From: Streptomyces canus
GTDB taxonomy: Bacteria; Actinomycetota; Actinomycetes; Streptomycetales; Streptomycetaceae
DNA: 64,000 nt
Direction of reading: 5' to 3'
Assembly: GCF_001514145.1 (NCBI RefSeq)
Contig: NZ_KQ948666.1
Location: 123,561-187,560, forward strand
This document shows positions 50,556 to 59,207 of this stretch, piece by piece (positions within the stretch are counted from its first letter, which is position 1; each line of letters begins with the position of its first letter). Made by a program: the position numbers and the translations under genes. The notes under the pieces were generated by a model, which was not told the DNA's origin, made no database searches, and saw only the letters and a list, made by a program, of their open reading frames with translations.

Positions 50556-51716
50556 ATGATCGCCAGCCTTTCCCTGCCGAGGATCCTGCGTGTCGGCGGC
50601 GGTGCCGTGGGCGAGCTGGGTGACGTCGTCGCAGAGCTGGGCCTGCGCCGTCCGCTGCTGGTGACGGACGCGTTCCTCGTCGGCACCGGTGCGGCGGAAC
50701 GACTGATGGCGACGCTCAGGGATGCCGGACTGCGGCCGCGTCTGTTCGCCGGCACCGTCCCGGATCCGACGACCGACTCGCTGGACGCGGGCCTGACCGT
50801 GCTGCGGGAGCACAGGGCGGACTCGGTGATCGGGTTCGGTGGCGGTAGCCCGATGGACACCGCCAAGGCACTCGGCCTGCTGGGCGTCCAGGGCGGGGAG
50901 ATGCGGGACTACCGGGCCCCGCACACCAATCTCGGCCCGGCGCTGCCGGTGATCGCGGTCCCGACGACCGCGGGCAGTGGCTCGGAGGCCACTCAGTTCA
51001 CCATCATCACCGACAGTTCCACGGACGAGAAGATGCTCTGTCCGGGGCCCGCGTTCCTGCCGGTCGCCGCCGTCGTCGACTTCGAACTGACTTTGTCGAT
51101 GCCGGCCCGGCTGACCGCGGACACCGGCGTCGACGCGCTCACCCATGCCGTAGAGGCGTATGTGAGCCGCAAGGCCAATCCGTTCTCCGACGGCCTCGCC
51201 CTGAACGCGATCCGGACCATCGGCCGCCACCTCCGCCGCGTCTACGTCGACGGGCGGGACCTCGAGGCTCGCGAGGCGATGATGCTCGCCGCGACCCAGG
51301 CCGGCATCGCCTTCTCCAACTCCAGCGTGGCGTTGGTGCACGGCATGAGCCGCCCGATCGGCGCTCACTTCCACGTCGCCCACGGTCTGTCGAACGCGAT
51401 GCTCTTCCCCGCGGTGACCGCGTTCTCCGCGCCGGCCGCCGAGAGCCGGTACGCCGACTGCGCTCGCGCCCTCGGAGCCGCCGCCGACGGCGACAGTGAC
51501 GCCTTGGCCGCCGACAGGCTCGTGGAGGCGCTGCGATCACTGTGTCAGGATCTCGACGTGCCCACGCCTCAGGCCCACGGCATCGACAAGGACGAGTGGT
51601 TCCGCCTGTCGCCCCTCATGGCCGAGCAGGCGCTCGCGTCCGGGTCGCCCGCCAACAACCCCGTCGTACCCACCGTGGACGAGATCCAGGATCTCTACGC
51701 GCAGATCTACGCCTGA
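50556..51716 (+). CDS. Iron-containing (group III) alcohol dehydrogenase
   Basis: A 386-residue Fe-ADH protein. The NAD-binding segment is DSVIGFGGGSPMDTAKALGLLG, followed by PTTAGSGSEATQF. Metal ligands are in TADTGVDALTHAVEAYVSRKANPFSD (Asp and His) and VHGMSRPIGAHFHVAHGLSNAMLFP (two His). This is the arrangement of methanol/1,3-propanediol/4-hydroxybutyrate-type dehydrogenases. GAAAGGG precedes the ATG. A 3-hydroxyisobutyryl-CoA hydrolase-like gene follows after 73 bp, pointing to branched or hydroxy-acid metabolism. LysR control is likely. Confidence 0.9.
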   Translation: MIASLSLPRILRVGGGAVGELGDVVAELGLRRPLLVTDAFLVGTGAAERLMATLRDAGLRPRLFAGTVPDPTTDSLDAGLTVLREHRADSVIGFGGGSPMDTAKALGLLGVQGGEMRDYRAPHTNLGPALPVIAVPTTAGSGSEATQFTIITDSSTDEKMLCPGPAFLPVAAVVDFELTLSMPARLTADTGVDALTHAVEAYVSRKANPFSDGLALNAIRTIGRHLRRVYVDGRDLEAREAMMLAATQAGIAFSNSSVALVHGMSRPIGAHFHVAHGLSNAMLFPAVTAFSAPAAESRYADCARALGAAADGDSDALAADRLVEALRSLCQDLDVPTPQAHGIDKDEWFRLSPLMAEQALASGSPANNPVVPTVDEIQDLYAQIYA

Positions 51717-51789
51717 CACCCGGCGAACGAGGAAGAGGAACATGACGGCCACGACAGCCAGGTCCGCGCGGACCACGAGGTGCTGACCC

Positions 51790-52800
51790 ATGACTGACAC
51801 CGCTGCCACCGAGATTCTCGCCGACGTCCACCGGGGCGTCGGCCGCATCCTGCTGAACCGGCCCAAGGCGCTCAACGCCCTGACCACGGACATGGTCGCC
51901 GCCATCGACCGTGAGCTCGCCGAGTGGGCGGACACACCACTGTCCGCCGTGGTGCTCGCGAGCACCAGCCCGAAGGCGTTCTGCGCCGGTGGAGACATCC
52001 GCACGATTCGCGAACACAGCCTCGCCGGGGACGCCGAGGCCAGTGAGCGGTTCTTCGCCTCCGAGTACCGGCTCAACGCCCGCATCGCCGAATACCCCGT
52101 GCCGGTCGTGTCGCTCATCGACGGAGTCTGCATGGGCGGCGGCCTCGGTCTGTCCGTCCACGGCGCCTTCCGCGTCGTCACCGAGCGCGCGGTGCTGGCG
52201 ATGCCCGAGACCGGGATCGGGTTCTTCCCGGACGTCGGGGCCAGCTACTTTCTGCCGCGGCTGCCCGGCGCGATCGGCATGTACCTCGGACTGACGGGGC
52301 ACCGGCTCGACGCGGCCGACACCCTGTACACGGGGCTGGCCACGCACTTCGTGCCCGCGGACCGGCTCGACGCGGTCGGCGACGCGCTGGCCGACAACCC
52401 CGGCGACGCGGTGGACGTGGTCCTGAACCGTCTCGGCGGCCGTTCCCCGGTGGCGGAGAGCAGGCTGGCGAAGGTACGCGGGGAGGTGGACTGGGCGTTC
52501 GGCGCGGCGACCCTCGGCGAGATCGAGAAACGCCTGCGTCATCTCGACACCCCCTGGGCGGCGGGCGCACGGGTCGCCTTGGAGTCCGCCTCGCCGGAGA
52601 GCCTGGAGATCACTCACGCCCTGCTGTCCCAGGGCCGGCAGCGCACGTTGCGCCAGTGCCTCGCCGCTGAACTCGCCCTCGCGCGTACGACCATCCGCAC
52701 GCCGGACTTCCTGGAGGGCGTCCGGGCGGCCCTGGTCGACAAGGATCGCGCTCCCGACTGGCAGCGTGTGGCACTCGGTGAGCGGACATTGCCGACCTGA
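51790..52800 (+). CDS. 3-hydroxyisobutyryl-CoA hydrolase-like protein
   Basis: A 336-residue crotonase-superfamily protein with the long C-terminal extension of HIBYL-CoA hydrolases. It has GRILLNRPKALNALTTDMV, FCAGGDIRTIREHSLAGD, VSLIDGVCMGGGLGLSVHGAFRVVTERAVLAMPETGIGFFPDVGASYFLPRLPGAIG and GLATHFVPADRLD. PETGIGFFPDVG with Glu and Asp is diagnostic of the hydrolase rather than hydratase. It would release 3-hydroxyisobutyrate in valine degradation. It follows the Fe-ADH gene, which could oxidise such a hydroxy acid; that link is inference. Confidence 0.88.
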   Translation: MTDTAATEILADVHRGVGRILLNRPKALNALTTDMVAAIDRELAEWADTPLSAVVLASTSPKAFCAGGDIRTIREHSLAGDAEASERFFASEYRLNARIAEYPVPVVSLIDGVCMGGGLGLSVHGAFRVVTERAVLAMPETGIGFFPDVGASYFLPRLPGAIGMYLGLTGHRLDAADTLYTGLATHFVPADRLDAVGDALADNPGDAVDVVLNRLGGRSPVAESRLAKVRGEVDWAFGAATLGEIEKRLRHLDTPWAAGARVALESASPESLEITHALLSQGRQRTLRQCLAAELALARTTIRTPDFLEGVRAALVDKDRAPDWQRVALGERTLPT

Positions 52801-52872
52801 TCATGCTCGCGGTGAGGAGGGCATGGCCTGCCTCGCGCCGGGCCGGCCGCGCGGGAAGGGCGGGTCGCGGTG

Positions 52873-52907
52873 ACCGTGCCGGACTCAGGGTCCGGGGCCG
52901 GCACGGT
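52873..52907. terminator. Bidirectional terminator hairpin
   Basis: ACCGTGCCGG and CCGGCACGGT form a perfect 10-bp stem around 15 nt, between the converging CoA-hydrolase and oxidoreductase genes. Confidence 0.65.
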
Positions 52908-52908
52908 G

Positions 52909-53922
52909 TCAGTCGTTGTCGGGCACCATCGACACCACGACCTTGCCCGCCTTGGTGCGGCCCTGCTCGATGTACGCCATCGCCTCGAGCGTCCGGTCGA
53001 ACGGGAAGGTGCTGTCGATGACCGGGTGGAGCTTCCCGCTGTCGTAGAGGGCGCCGAGCTTGCGCAGCTGGGAGCCGTCGGCCTGCATGAAGAAGAACTG
53101 GTAGCGCACGCCCAGCGCCTTCGCCTGCTTGCGGACCTTGCGGCTGAGCATGCTCATCACCAGGCCGAGGAAGGAGGGGGCGCCCAGCTGCTTGGCGAAG
53201 CCGGGGTCCGGCGGGCCGACGACACTGATGGCCAGACCGCCGGGCTTCAGCACGGTCAGCGACTTCTCGAGGTTCGCTCCGCCTACGGAGTCCAGCACCA
53301 GGTCGTAGCCGGACAGCATCTTCGAGAAGTCTTCCTTGGTGTAGTCGACGACGATGTCGGCCCCGAGGCTGCTGACCAGCTTCTCCGTGGCAGTGCTCAC
53401 GGTCGTGGCGACCGTGGCGCCGAGGTACTTGGCGAGCTGGATGGCCGTCGAGCCGAGGCCACCGGCACCTGCGTGGATGAGCACCTTCTGCCCCGGCTGC
53501 ACGCGGGCCCGGTCGACGAGGATCTGCCAGGCGGCCAGGGCCACCAGCGGCACGGCGGCTGCCTCCTGAAGAGTGAGGGAGTCCGGCTTGGGGGCGACAT
53601 CGTCCATGTCGATCGCGATGAACTCCGCGAAGCCGCCGATCCGCAGGTCGCGCGGACGGGCGTAGACCTCGTCGCCGACTTCGAGGCCGTGTACGGCGGA
53701 GCCGACCCGCGTCACGACGCCGGCCACGTCGTGGCCGAGCACGAACGGGGGCTTGTACTTCAGGAGCTGCTTGAACTCCCCGTTGCGGACCATCTTGTCC
53801 AGCGGATTGATACTGGCGGCGCTCACTCTGACCAGGACGTCGCGGTGTCCGACCGTGGGCTCGGGCACGTCTGCGGCGCGCACGCCGTCCTTGCCGTACT
53901 TCTCGACGACGAATGCCTTCAC
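52909..53922 (-). CDS. Zinc-less NADPH:quinone oxidoreductase
   Basis: A 337-residue MDR protein: KAFVVEKYGKDGVRAADVPEP, AASINPLDKMVRNGEFKQLLKYKPPFVLGHDVAGVV and VLIHAGAGGLGSTAIQLAKYLGA. It is a close paralogue of the enzyme at 43995. The GTG at 53922 has AGAAGGG upstream; the longer frame to 54387 runs through the promoter. The 41-bp block at 54020-54060 before it is shared with the HSL hydrolase promoter at 43164-43204, which implies common regulation by the TetR located 10 kb away. Confidence 0.9.
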   Translation of the reverse strand: MKAFVVEKYGKDGVRAADVPEPTVGHRDVLVRVSAASINPLDKMVRNGEFKQLLKYKPPFVLGHDVAGVVTRVGSAVHGLEVGDEVYARPRDLRIGGFAEFIAIDMDDVAPKPDSLTLQEAAAVPLVALAAWQILVDRARVQPGQKVLIHAGAGGLGSTAIQLAKYLGATVATTVSTATEKLVSSLGADIVVDYTKEDFSKMLSGYDLVLDSVGGANLEKSLTVLKPGGLAISVVGPPDPGFAKQLGAPSFLGLVMSMLSRKVRKQAKALGVRYQFFFMQADGSQLRKLGALYDSGKLHPVIDSTFPFDRTLEAMAYIEQGRTKAGKVVVSMVPDND

Positions 53923-54019
53923 GCCGGCCGCCCTTCTGTGGGGTTTTTCAGTGCTCGATGCGATTCTTCGCGCAAGTCGCCCTGCGCGCCTGTTCCACGT
54001 GCGGTCGGGTTGGGGTGAC

Positions 54020-54060
54020 GGCCACGACGCTACTTCCTGAGTATTGAAAAGTGAACTCAG
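54020..54060. promoter_or_regulatory. Shared promoter/operator block (copy 2)
   Basis: Matches 43164-43204 at 35 of 41 positions, including TACTT-N3-GAGTA and CTGAGT-N12-ACTCAG (54037-54060). On the minus strand it contains AATACT as a -10-like element. It lies 97 bp upstream of the oxidoreductase start. Confidence 0.65.
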
Positions 54061-54435
54061 GGGGTCGGGGACACGGCCATGGATGCGTTGAGGGCATGGG
54101 TCTGGTGCCGGCCGTGAGGGGGCTGCTGCAGTGCGGTGCGCACGTCGATGTTCGGATCCGCCGCGAACAGGGCCATCCGGTGCAGGCGAAGGGCATCGAG
54201 AGCGTCCCCGGCCGGCCCTTCCGGGTGGGGCGCCGCGTGGGCTGAGGACTCCGCCGCAGCGGGGTGTGGGATATGGGTGCGGCGGTGCGGGGTGCCAGTG
54301 GTGGCGGTTACGGGCAGGGGAGCGGGCCGGAAGGCGCCGGGCGCAGCATGTGCGGGATGGCGCTTCCGTTGCCCAACGGCCGCTCAATCGCGTGGTGTCG
54401 GCCCCGGACGCTCAGCCCACGTCCAGGGTTCCGGG
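54061..54435. other. Gap between shared block and TetR gene
   Basis: No intact gene. On the minus strand, 54064-54243 reads as a frame with strong G/C third positions (DALDALRLHRMALFAADPNIDV) lacking a start, possibly the 3' remnant of a lost gene. No other repeat or hairpin stands out. Confidence 0.3.
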
Positions 54436-55002
54436 TCACGGACCGTCTGGTCCGGTAAGGGCTTCGTGGGTGGACTCCAGGACCTTCTCCGACAGTTCCG
54501 TGCCCGCCGTGGCCCGGGCGAGCAGGATCGCGCCGACCAGCGTGGCCACCATGGGAAGGCCGTCGTCGGCGTCGGTGGACAGCCAGGCGGCGAACTTCTC
54601 GACACCGGCCGCGTATGTTTCGCGCACCTCTTCGGCTGTGGGCTCGCGAGCCATGTCCCCGGCGAATCCTGCGGTGGGGCAGCCGGTGCCGGGCTGGTCG
54701 CGGTGCTCGGCCGACAGGTAGAAGTCTATGAGGGCGCCGCGGGCGGTGTCGTGGTCGCCCTGGGCTGTGTCGAACGACTCCAGGAGCAGGTCGAGGTCCC
54801 TGAACGCGGCTTGGGCGGCCTCGGCGATCAGGGCCTCCTTGGAGGGGAACTGCTTGTAGAAGCCGCCCGTGGTCAGCCCGATGGACTTCATCAGGTCGGC
54901 GACGCTGATGCCGTTCACGCCGCGCTCCCGGAAGAGCTGGGAGGCCGCGGCGACCGCGCGCCTGCGGTTCTCGAGCGCTTGTGCTTGCGAAACGCGACTC
55001 AT
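54436..55002 (-). CDS. TetR family regulator
   Basis: A 188-residue TetR protein: ENRRRAVAAASQLFRERGVNGISVADLMKSIGLTTGGFYKQFPSKEALIAEA, with a C-terminal domain containing GCPTAGFAGDMAREP. This belongs to the AcrR-like subgroup whose ligand domain starts with that cysteine-containing segment, and differs from the two paralogous TetRs in this window. AGGTGAG precedes the ATG at 55002. It is divergent from an SDR gene, and two TAGAT-N10-ATCTA sites lie in the intergenic region. Confidence 0.92.
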   Translation of the reverse strand: MSRVSQAQALENRRRAVAAASQLFRERGVNGISVADLMKSIGLTTGGFYKQFPSKEALIAEAAQAAFRDLDLLLESFDTAQGDHDTARGALIDFYLSAEHRDQPGTGCPTAGFAGDMAREPTAEEVRETYAAGVEKFAAWLSTDADDGLPMVATLVGAILLARATAGTELSEKVLESTHEALTGPDGP

Positions 55003-55018
55003 CACTCACCTGCCACGT

Positions 55019-55038
55019 TAGATACCAAAGTACATCTA
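55019..55038. promoter_or_regulatory. TetR operator candidate, site 1
   Basis: TAGAT-ACCAAAGTAC-ATCTA: perfect 5-bp arms with a 10-bp spacer, 17 bp upstream of the TetR start. Confidence 0.65.
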
Positions 55039-55173
55039 TCGTATGCGACGTGCCGGGCGGTCGCCCGCAGCGCCGAGCCGTGCGGACAGGGCGGCGGGCA
55101 GATCTCCGAACGGGAGTCGTCGGCCGCACTCCTGCGCTCACCTTGATCAGCGCGCGGATGTTGACTCGATCTG

Positions 55174-55197
55174 TTTAGATACCTATCGTAATCTAAA
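55174..55197. promoter_or_regulatory. TetR operator candidate, site 2
   Basis: TTTAGAT-ACCTATCGTA-ATCTAAA: perfect 7-bp arms with the same 10-bp spacer and the same ACC start as site 1, 63 bp upstream of the SDR start. Confidence 0.7.
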
Positions 55198-55259
55198 GTG
55201 AGATCGGGGCCGAAGTTCCGGTCCTGCACATCCCCCCGCCCAGAAATGAGATCCCACCC

Positions 55260-56051
55260 ATGACCACGCAGAACAAGACCGCTGTCGTCACCGGCGCGTC
55301 CGTCGGCCTGGGCGCCGCCTACGCGCAGCGGCTTGCCGACCGGGGTTACGACCTGATCCTGGTGGCCCGCAACGCTGCGCGGCTGGAGACGCTGGCGTCG
55401 GACATCCGCAGCCGCACGGGCCGTGCGGTGGACGTCGTCGCCGCCGACCTCACTGATGCGGCGCAGATCGCCGTGGTCGAGGAGCGTCTGCGCACCGACG
55501 AGAGCATCGAGGTCCTGATCAACAATGCCGGCGGTGCGCTGCTCACGCCGCTGGCAGGCTCCGACGCGGCGGCCTACGAGGCGCTGATCAACCTCAATGT
55601 GACGGCGCTGACCAGGCTGACCATCGCGGTCCTGCCGGGGCTGACGGCCCGAGGGCACGGCACCGTCGTGAACATCTCCTCCGCCATGGCTCTCAACATC
55701 CTGCCCGTCAGCGCCGTCTACAGCGGCACCAAGAGCTACGTGCTGACGTTCACCCAGGCCCTGCAGCAGGAACTCGCCGAGAGCCCCGTCACGGTGCAGG
55801 CCGTGCTGCCGGGCGCCGTCCGCACGGATCTCTGGGACGGCTCCGGCGTCGACCTCGCGACGTTCCCCGACGAGATCGTCATGAACGTCGACGAAGCCGT
55901 CGACGCGGCGCTCGCCGGCCTCGACGCCGGAGAGCCCGTCACGATTCTGTCCCTGCCGGACATCAGCGACTGGGAGTCGTTCGAGAAGGCGCGTCAGGCG
56001 CTCGTCCCGAACCTGTCCCGGAAGGTCCCCGCCGATCGTTACCGCGGCTGA
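55260..56051 (+). CDS. SDR family oxidoreductase
   Basis: A 263-residue SDR: AVVTGASVGLGAAYAQRLADRGYDLILVARN, VLINNAGGALL and the catalytic NISSAMALNILPVSAVYSGTKSYVLTFTQAL. This is the DltE-like subgroup with Tyr-x-x-x-Lys as YSGTK. Divergent from the TetR gene with two likely operators between, so repressed by it. The old-yellow-enzyme gene follows after 233 bp, probably in the same regulon. Confidence 0.9.
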   Translation: MTTQNKTAVVTGASVGLGAAYAQRLADRGYDLILVARNAARLETLASDIRSRTGRAVDVVAADLTDAAQIAVVEERLRTDESIEVLINNAGGALLTPLAGSDAAAYEALINLNVTALTRLTIAVLPGLTARGHGTVVNISSAMALNILPVSAVYSGTKSYVLTFTQALQQELAESPVTVQAVLPGAVRTDLWDGSGVDLATFPDEIVMNVDEAVDAALAGLDAGEPVTILSLPDISDWESFEKARQALVPNLSRKVPADRYRG

Positions 56052-56284
56052 CAGCGACTGCGGCTGACGGGCCGCTCCGGCACCGGCGCCCATGCGTCAT
56101 GGCGACGGTCAGGTGCGCAAGGCCCGTCCGCACCGTCGATGACCGGCCACCCCTCCATGCGGTCCGCCTTCCCCATGCAAGGCCGGCGGCCCATCCGGCC
56201 GGTCACCGCGTACGCGGAATTTCCCGCGGGGCAGGCAGCCCGCCACCCCGCAGCTCACTCTCACCCTCACTTGAGGAAACATTC

Positions 56285-57349
56285 ATGTCGAACGCCCTGT
56301 GGAACCCGATCGTCGCCGGGGAGATCTCCCTGCCGCACCGGCTGGCGATGGCCCCCCTGACGCGCAACCGGTCCACCCCGGAGGGCATACCCACCGAGCT
56401 GAACGCCGAGTACTACGCCCAGCGCGCCTCGCACGCCCTCATCATCACCGAAGGCACCCAGCCCAGCGCCGACGGCCAGGGCTACCCGGTAACTCCCGGT
56501 ATTTACACGGAGGAGCACATCACCGGCTGGCGCAAGGTCACCGACGCCGTGCACAAGGCCGACGGACGCATCGTCATCCAGCTCATGCACGCCGGACGGA
56601 TCTCCCACCCCGACAACACCCCCCACCACCGACAGCCGGTCGCCCCCTCCCCGGTCCGGCCGACAGGTGAGATGTTCACCGCGTCCGGCCTCCAGGAGAT
56701 GCCGGTACCGCGCGAACTGTCCACCGAGGAGGTCGCCGCCACGGTCGACGACTTCCGCCGCGCCGCGGCGGCCGCCATCGCGGCCGGCGCCGACGGCGTC
56801 GAGATCCATGGTGCCAACGGCTACCTCCTGCACCAGTTCTTCGCCACCAACACCAACCAGCGCACCGACCGCTACGGCGGCTCCGTCGAGAACCGCATCC
56901 GTTTCGCCGTCGAGGTGGCCACCGCCGTGGCCGACGAGATCGGCGCCGGCCGTACCGGCATCCGGATCTCTCCCGGGAACCCGTTCAACGACATCGCCGA
57001 GAGCGACACCCACGAGCTGTACCCCGCCCTAGTGCGCGCCCTCGCCCCTCTCGACCTCGCCTACCTGCACATCGGAAACCACGGCGGCGACGACGAACTC
57101 CTGCACACCCTGCGCAAACTGTGGCCGAACACCCTGGTCCTCAACCGGGCCGGCACCGACATCACCACCCGCGCGAAGGACGTCGAAGACGGCGTCGCCG
57201 ACGTCGTCACCGTCGGCACCATGGCGCTGGCCAACCCTGACCTGGTCGAGCGCATACGCTCCGGCGCGCCGCTGAACACCCCCGACCCCGCCACCTTCTA
57301 CGGCGGCGACTCAACCGGCTACACCGACTACCCCACCCACACTGCCTGA
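56285..57349 (+). CDS. Old yellow enzyme family alkene reductase
   Basis: A 354-residue FMN-dependent OYE: NPIVAGEISLPHRLAMAPLTRNRS, ITEGTQPSADGQGY, IQLMHAGRISHP, AADGVEIHGANGYLLHQFFATNTNQRTDRYGGSVENR (the HGAN substrate-binding pair) and VTVGTMALANPDLVERI. It matches the NemA/XenB-type ene reductases that reduce enones, maleimides and nitro compounds. GAGGAAA precedes the ATG at 56285. A strong hairpin separates it from an HSL hydrolase gene downstream. Confidence 0.92.
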   Translation: MSNALWNPIVAGEISLPHRLAMAPLTRNRSTPEGIPTELNAEYYAQRASHALIITEGTQPSADGQGYPVTPGIYTEEHITGWRKVTDAVHKADGRIVIQLMHAGRISHPDNTPHHRQPVAPSPVRPTGEMFTASGLQEMPVPRELSTEEVAATVDDFRRAAAAAIAAGADGVEIHGANGYLLHQFFATNTNQRTDRYGGSVENRIRFAVEVATAVADEIGAGRTGIRISPGNPFNDIAESDTHELYPALVRALAPLDLAYLHIGNHGGDDELLHTLRKLWPNTLVLNRAGTDITTRAKDVEDGVADVVTVGTMALANPDLVERIRSGAPLNTPDPATFYGGDSTGYTDYPTHTA

Positions 57350-57355
57350 CAATCC

Positions 57356-57391
57356 CCGGAGATACCGGTCCTGGCGGGCCGGTATCTCCGG
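57356..57391 (+). terminator. Long perfect hairpin between OYE and hydrolase genes
   Basis: CCGGAGATACCGG pairs with CCGGTATCTCCGG without mismatch (13 bp); one wobble and two further pairs extend it to 16 bp closed by a TGGC tetraloop. It starts 7 bp after the OYE stop and ends 21 bp before the hydrolase GTG. It is a terminator, or an RNA element partly attenuating read-through. Confidence 0.7.
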
Positions 57392-57412
57392 ATGGCCCCA
57401 TGGAGGTGCCAC

Positions 57413-58330
57413 GTGTCTGAGCACGCTGCAGTTGAACTGAGCCCGGAAGCGATCGAATTCGCGGACTTCTTCGCCGCGATGGTGATTCCCGAGTCCGAAC
57501 TGGACGCGACACGCACCCGGGTGGAGAGCTCCCATCTCATGGCACGGGAGCCGGAAGGTGTCACCTATCGGGAGGTGGACGCGGGTGGCGTGCTGGGTAT
57601 CTGGTGCGAACCGATCGGCGGCAACACGGACTTCGTCCTCCTGCACAGTCACGCCGGGGGTTCCGTCTTTTCGTCGGCGGTCGTCGACCGGAAGCTCGCA
57701 GGGCATATCGCCAAGGCCGCGGGGGCCCCCGTACTGGTCCTGGACTTCAGGCGGGCGCCGGAGCACAAGTACCCGGCTCAGGTGGACGACGCGGAGGCGG
57801 CGTTCAACTGGCTGATCTCCGAAGGGTATGAGCCCGGGAACATCATCACGATCGGCCACTCGGTCGGCGGGTTCATCGCCGTCGCCCTGGCGCTGCGCCT
57901 CCGCGACAAGAAGCTGCCGCTGCCCGGCGCCATCGTGTCGATCTCCCCCTGGTGTGACCTCGAGATCGCCAACGAGACCATGGAGACCAACGCCGAGACG
58001 GACAAGATCCTCAGCAAGGGACTGCTGGAGTTCTTCCGGGACGCCTGGATCGGCGGCACGGGCATCGACGTCACGGACACCCGGATCAATCTGAACCGCG
58101 CGGACCTGAGCGGTCTGCCCCCGACCCTCGTCTCCTGGGGAACCTACGAGGTCCTGGCCGGCGAGGACGAGCAGTTCGCCGCCCGCGTCAAGGACGCCGG
58201 AATCGACACGACGACCGTTGTCGTCCCCGGAGGCCAGCACTCCTACGTCTACGGCGCCGGCCGCGTTCCGGAGGCCGACGCCGCCATCGCTCAGATCGGC
58301 GCGTGGGTCCGGGAGAAGACGAAGATCTGA
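57413..58330 (+). CDS. HSL-type alpha/beta hydrolase
   Basis: A 305-residue hydrolase with HSHAGGSVFSS in the oxyanion region (HAGG), LDFRRAPEHKYPAQVDDAEAAFNWL, the nucleophile elbow ITIGHSVGGFIAVALAL, and GGQHSYVYGAGRVPEADAAI with the catalytic His. It is a close relative of the hydrolase at 42191-43102. The GTG at 57413 has TGGAGGTG upstream. It lies 64 bp after the OYE gene across a hairpin. Its likely role is ester hydrolysis of the same or a related compound class. Confidence 0.88.
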   Translation: MSEHAAVELSPEAIEFADFFAAMVIPESELDATRTRVESSHLMAREPEGVTYREVDAGGVLGIWCEPIGGNTDFVLLHSHAGGSVFSSAVVDRKLAGHIAKAAGAPVLVLDFRRAPEHKYPAQVDDAEAAFNWLISEGYEPGNIITIGHSVGGFIAVALALRLRDKKLPLPGAIVSISPWCDLEIANETMETNAETDKILSKGLLEFFRDAWIGGTGIDVTDTRINLNRADLSGLPPTLVSWGTYEVLAGEDEQFAARVKDAGIDTTTVVVPGGQHSYVYGAGRVPEADAAIAQIGAWVREKTKI

Positions 58331-58635
58331 CCGAACGGTACGGGCGCGGGGCGCGGCAGCCGCCAGATCCGCGCGCCCGCCGGACCGGGAAGGTCGACGG
58401 ACGCCGACATGGCCTGCGCCGGCGCGCGGGCCCGCGACGCAAGCGACCGCGTCGAGCGAGGCACTCTCCGACGAGCGCAATACCCCGGACCCCCGAGGCG
58501 GTGGACAGCCCGGAGGGGATCACGTTCGGTCCCGCACAGTCGAAGCGATCTGCGAGTGGCGAAGTGCATGGCACTCGGCTGATGTCTGACCGCTGTCCGG
58601 CCTGCCACCGCGACCGCGGCCGCGAGGTCGATGGC
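58331..58635. other. Non-coding gap between hydrolase and HxlR genes
   Basis: Converging gene ends with about 305 bp between. Very GC-rich with many open frames, but none has a ribosome site and a recognisable pattern. No strong hairpin noticed. Confidence 0.4.
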
Positions 58636-59103
58636 TCAGGACCGGAGGCGGGCGCCGCTTCCCAGCCGGGCGGTGACGTCGCGGGGAGTGAGGGAGGAGT
58701 GGTCCGCGGAGCACTCGACGACGACGCGGACCGGGGCGTCGCAGTCGGTGTGGCGGACGTCCAGGACAGGCCCCTCGGGGCCGAGCGCGTATGCCTCGCC
58801 CCACTGGGTCAGTGCCATCAGAACGGGCCACAGGTCCCAGCCCTTGCGGGTCAGGCGGTATTCGTTGCGGGGGCGGCTGCCGGGTTCCCGGTAGGGGACG
58901 GTCTTCAGGATGCCGGCCGAGGTCAGCTTGCGGAGGCGGTCGCTGAGCACGGCTTCCGAGAGGCCGATGTGGCGGTGGAAGTCGTCGAAGCGGCGGACGC
59001 CGTTGACGGCGTCACGCAGGATCAGCAGTGTCCATTTCTCCCCGATCACGTCGAGCGTGCGCTGGACGGGGCAGTTCTCCGTGCTCGCCTCAAGCCACTC
59101 CAT
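58636..59103 (-). CDS. HxlR family transcriptional regulator
   Basis: A 155-residue winged-helix protein: CPVQRTLDVIGEKWTLLILRDAVNGVRRFDDFHRHIGLSEAVLSDRLRKLTSAGILKTVPYREPGSRPRNEYRLTRKGWDLWPVLMAL, matching HxlR with its N-terminal Cys (C11). It is divergent from the first thioesterase gene. TTGACAGTCAG sits between them and is repeated before the second thioesterase gene, so those two genes are probable targets. The Cys may sense electrophiles, as in YodB; that is inference. Confidence 0.92.
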   Translation of the reverse strand: MEWLEASTENCPVQRTLDVIGEKWTLLILRDAVNGVRRFDDFHRHIGLSEAVLSDRLRKLTSAGILKTVPYREPGSRPRNEYRLTRKGWDLWPVLMALTQWGEAYALGPEGPVLDVRHTDCDAPVRVVVECSADHSSLTPRDVTARLGSGARLRS

Positions 59104-59133
59104 CCCGCCATCGTAGGGGACCTGGCTTCTCCA

Positions 59134-59163
59134 TTGACAGTCAGGCGAACAAAAGCCTAGCTT
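59134..59163 (+). promoter_or_regulatory. Promoter and HxlR-type site before thioesterase 1
   Basis: TTGACA (59134-59139) and TAGCTT (59158-59163) with an 18-bp spacer. The -35 lies in TTGACAGTCAG, which contains the dyad TGAC-A-GTCA. The block from ATTGACAGTCAGG to CTAGNTT is repeated at 60529-60558. Confidence 0.6.
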
Positions 59164-59207
59164 CGCTTGGGAAAGTCAGCTGACCGCAGAGGGAAGGGCG
59201 CTGGACC

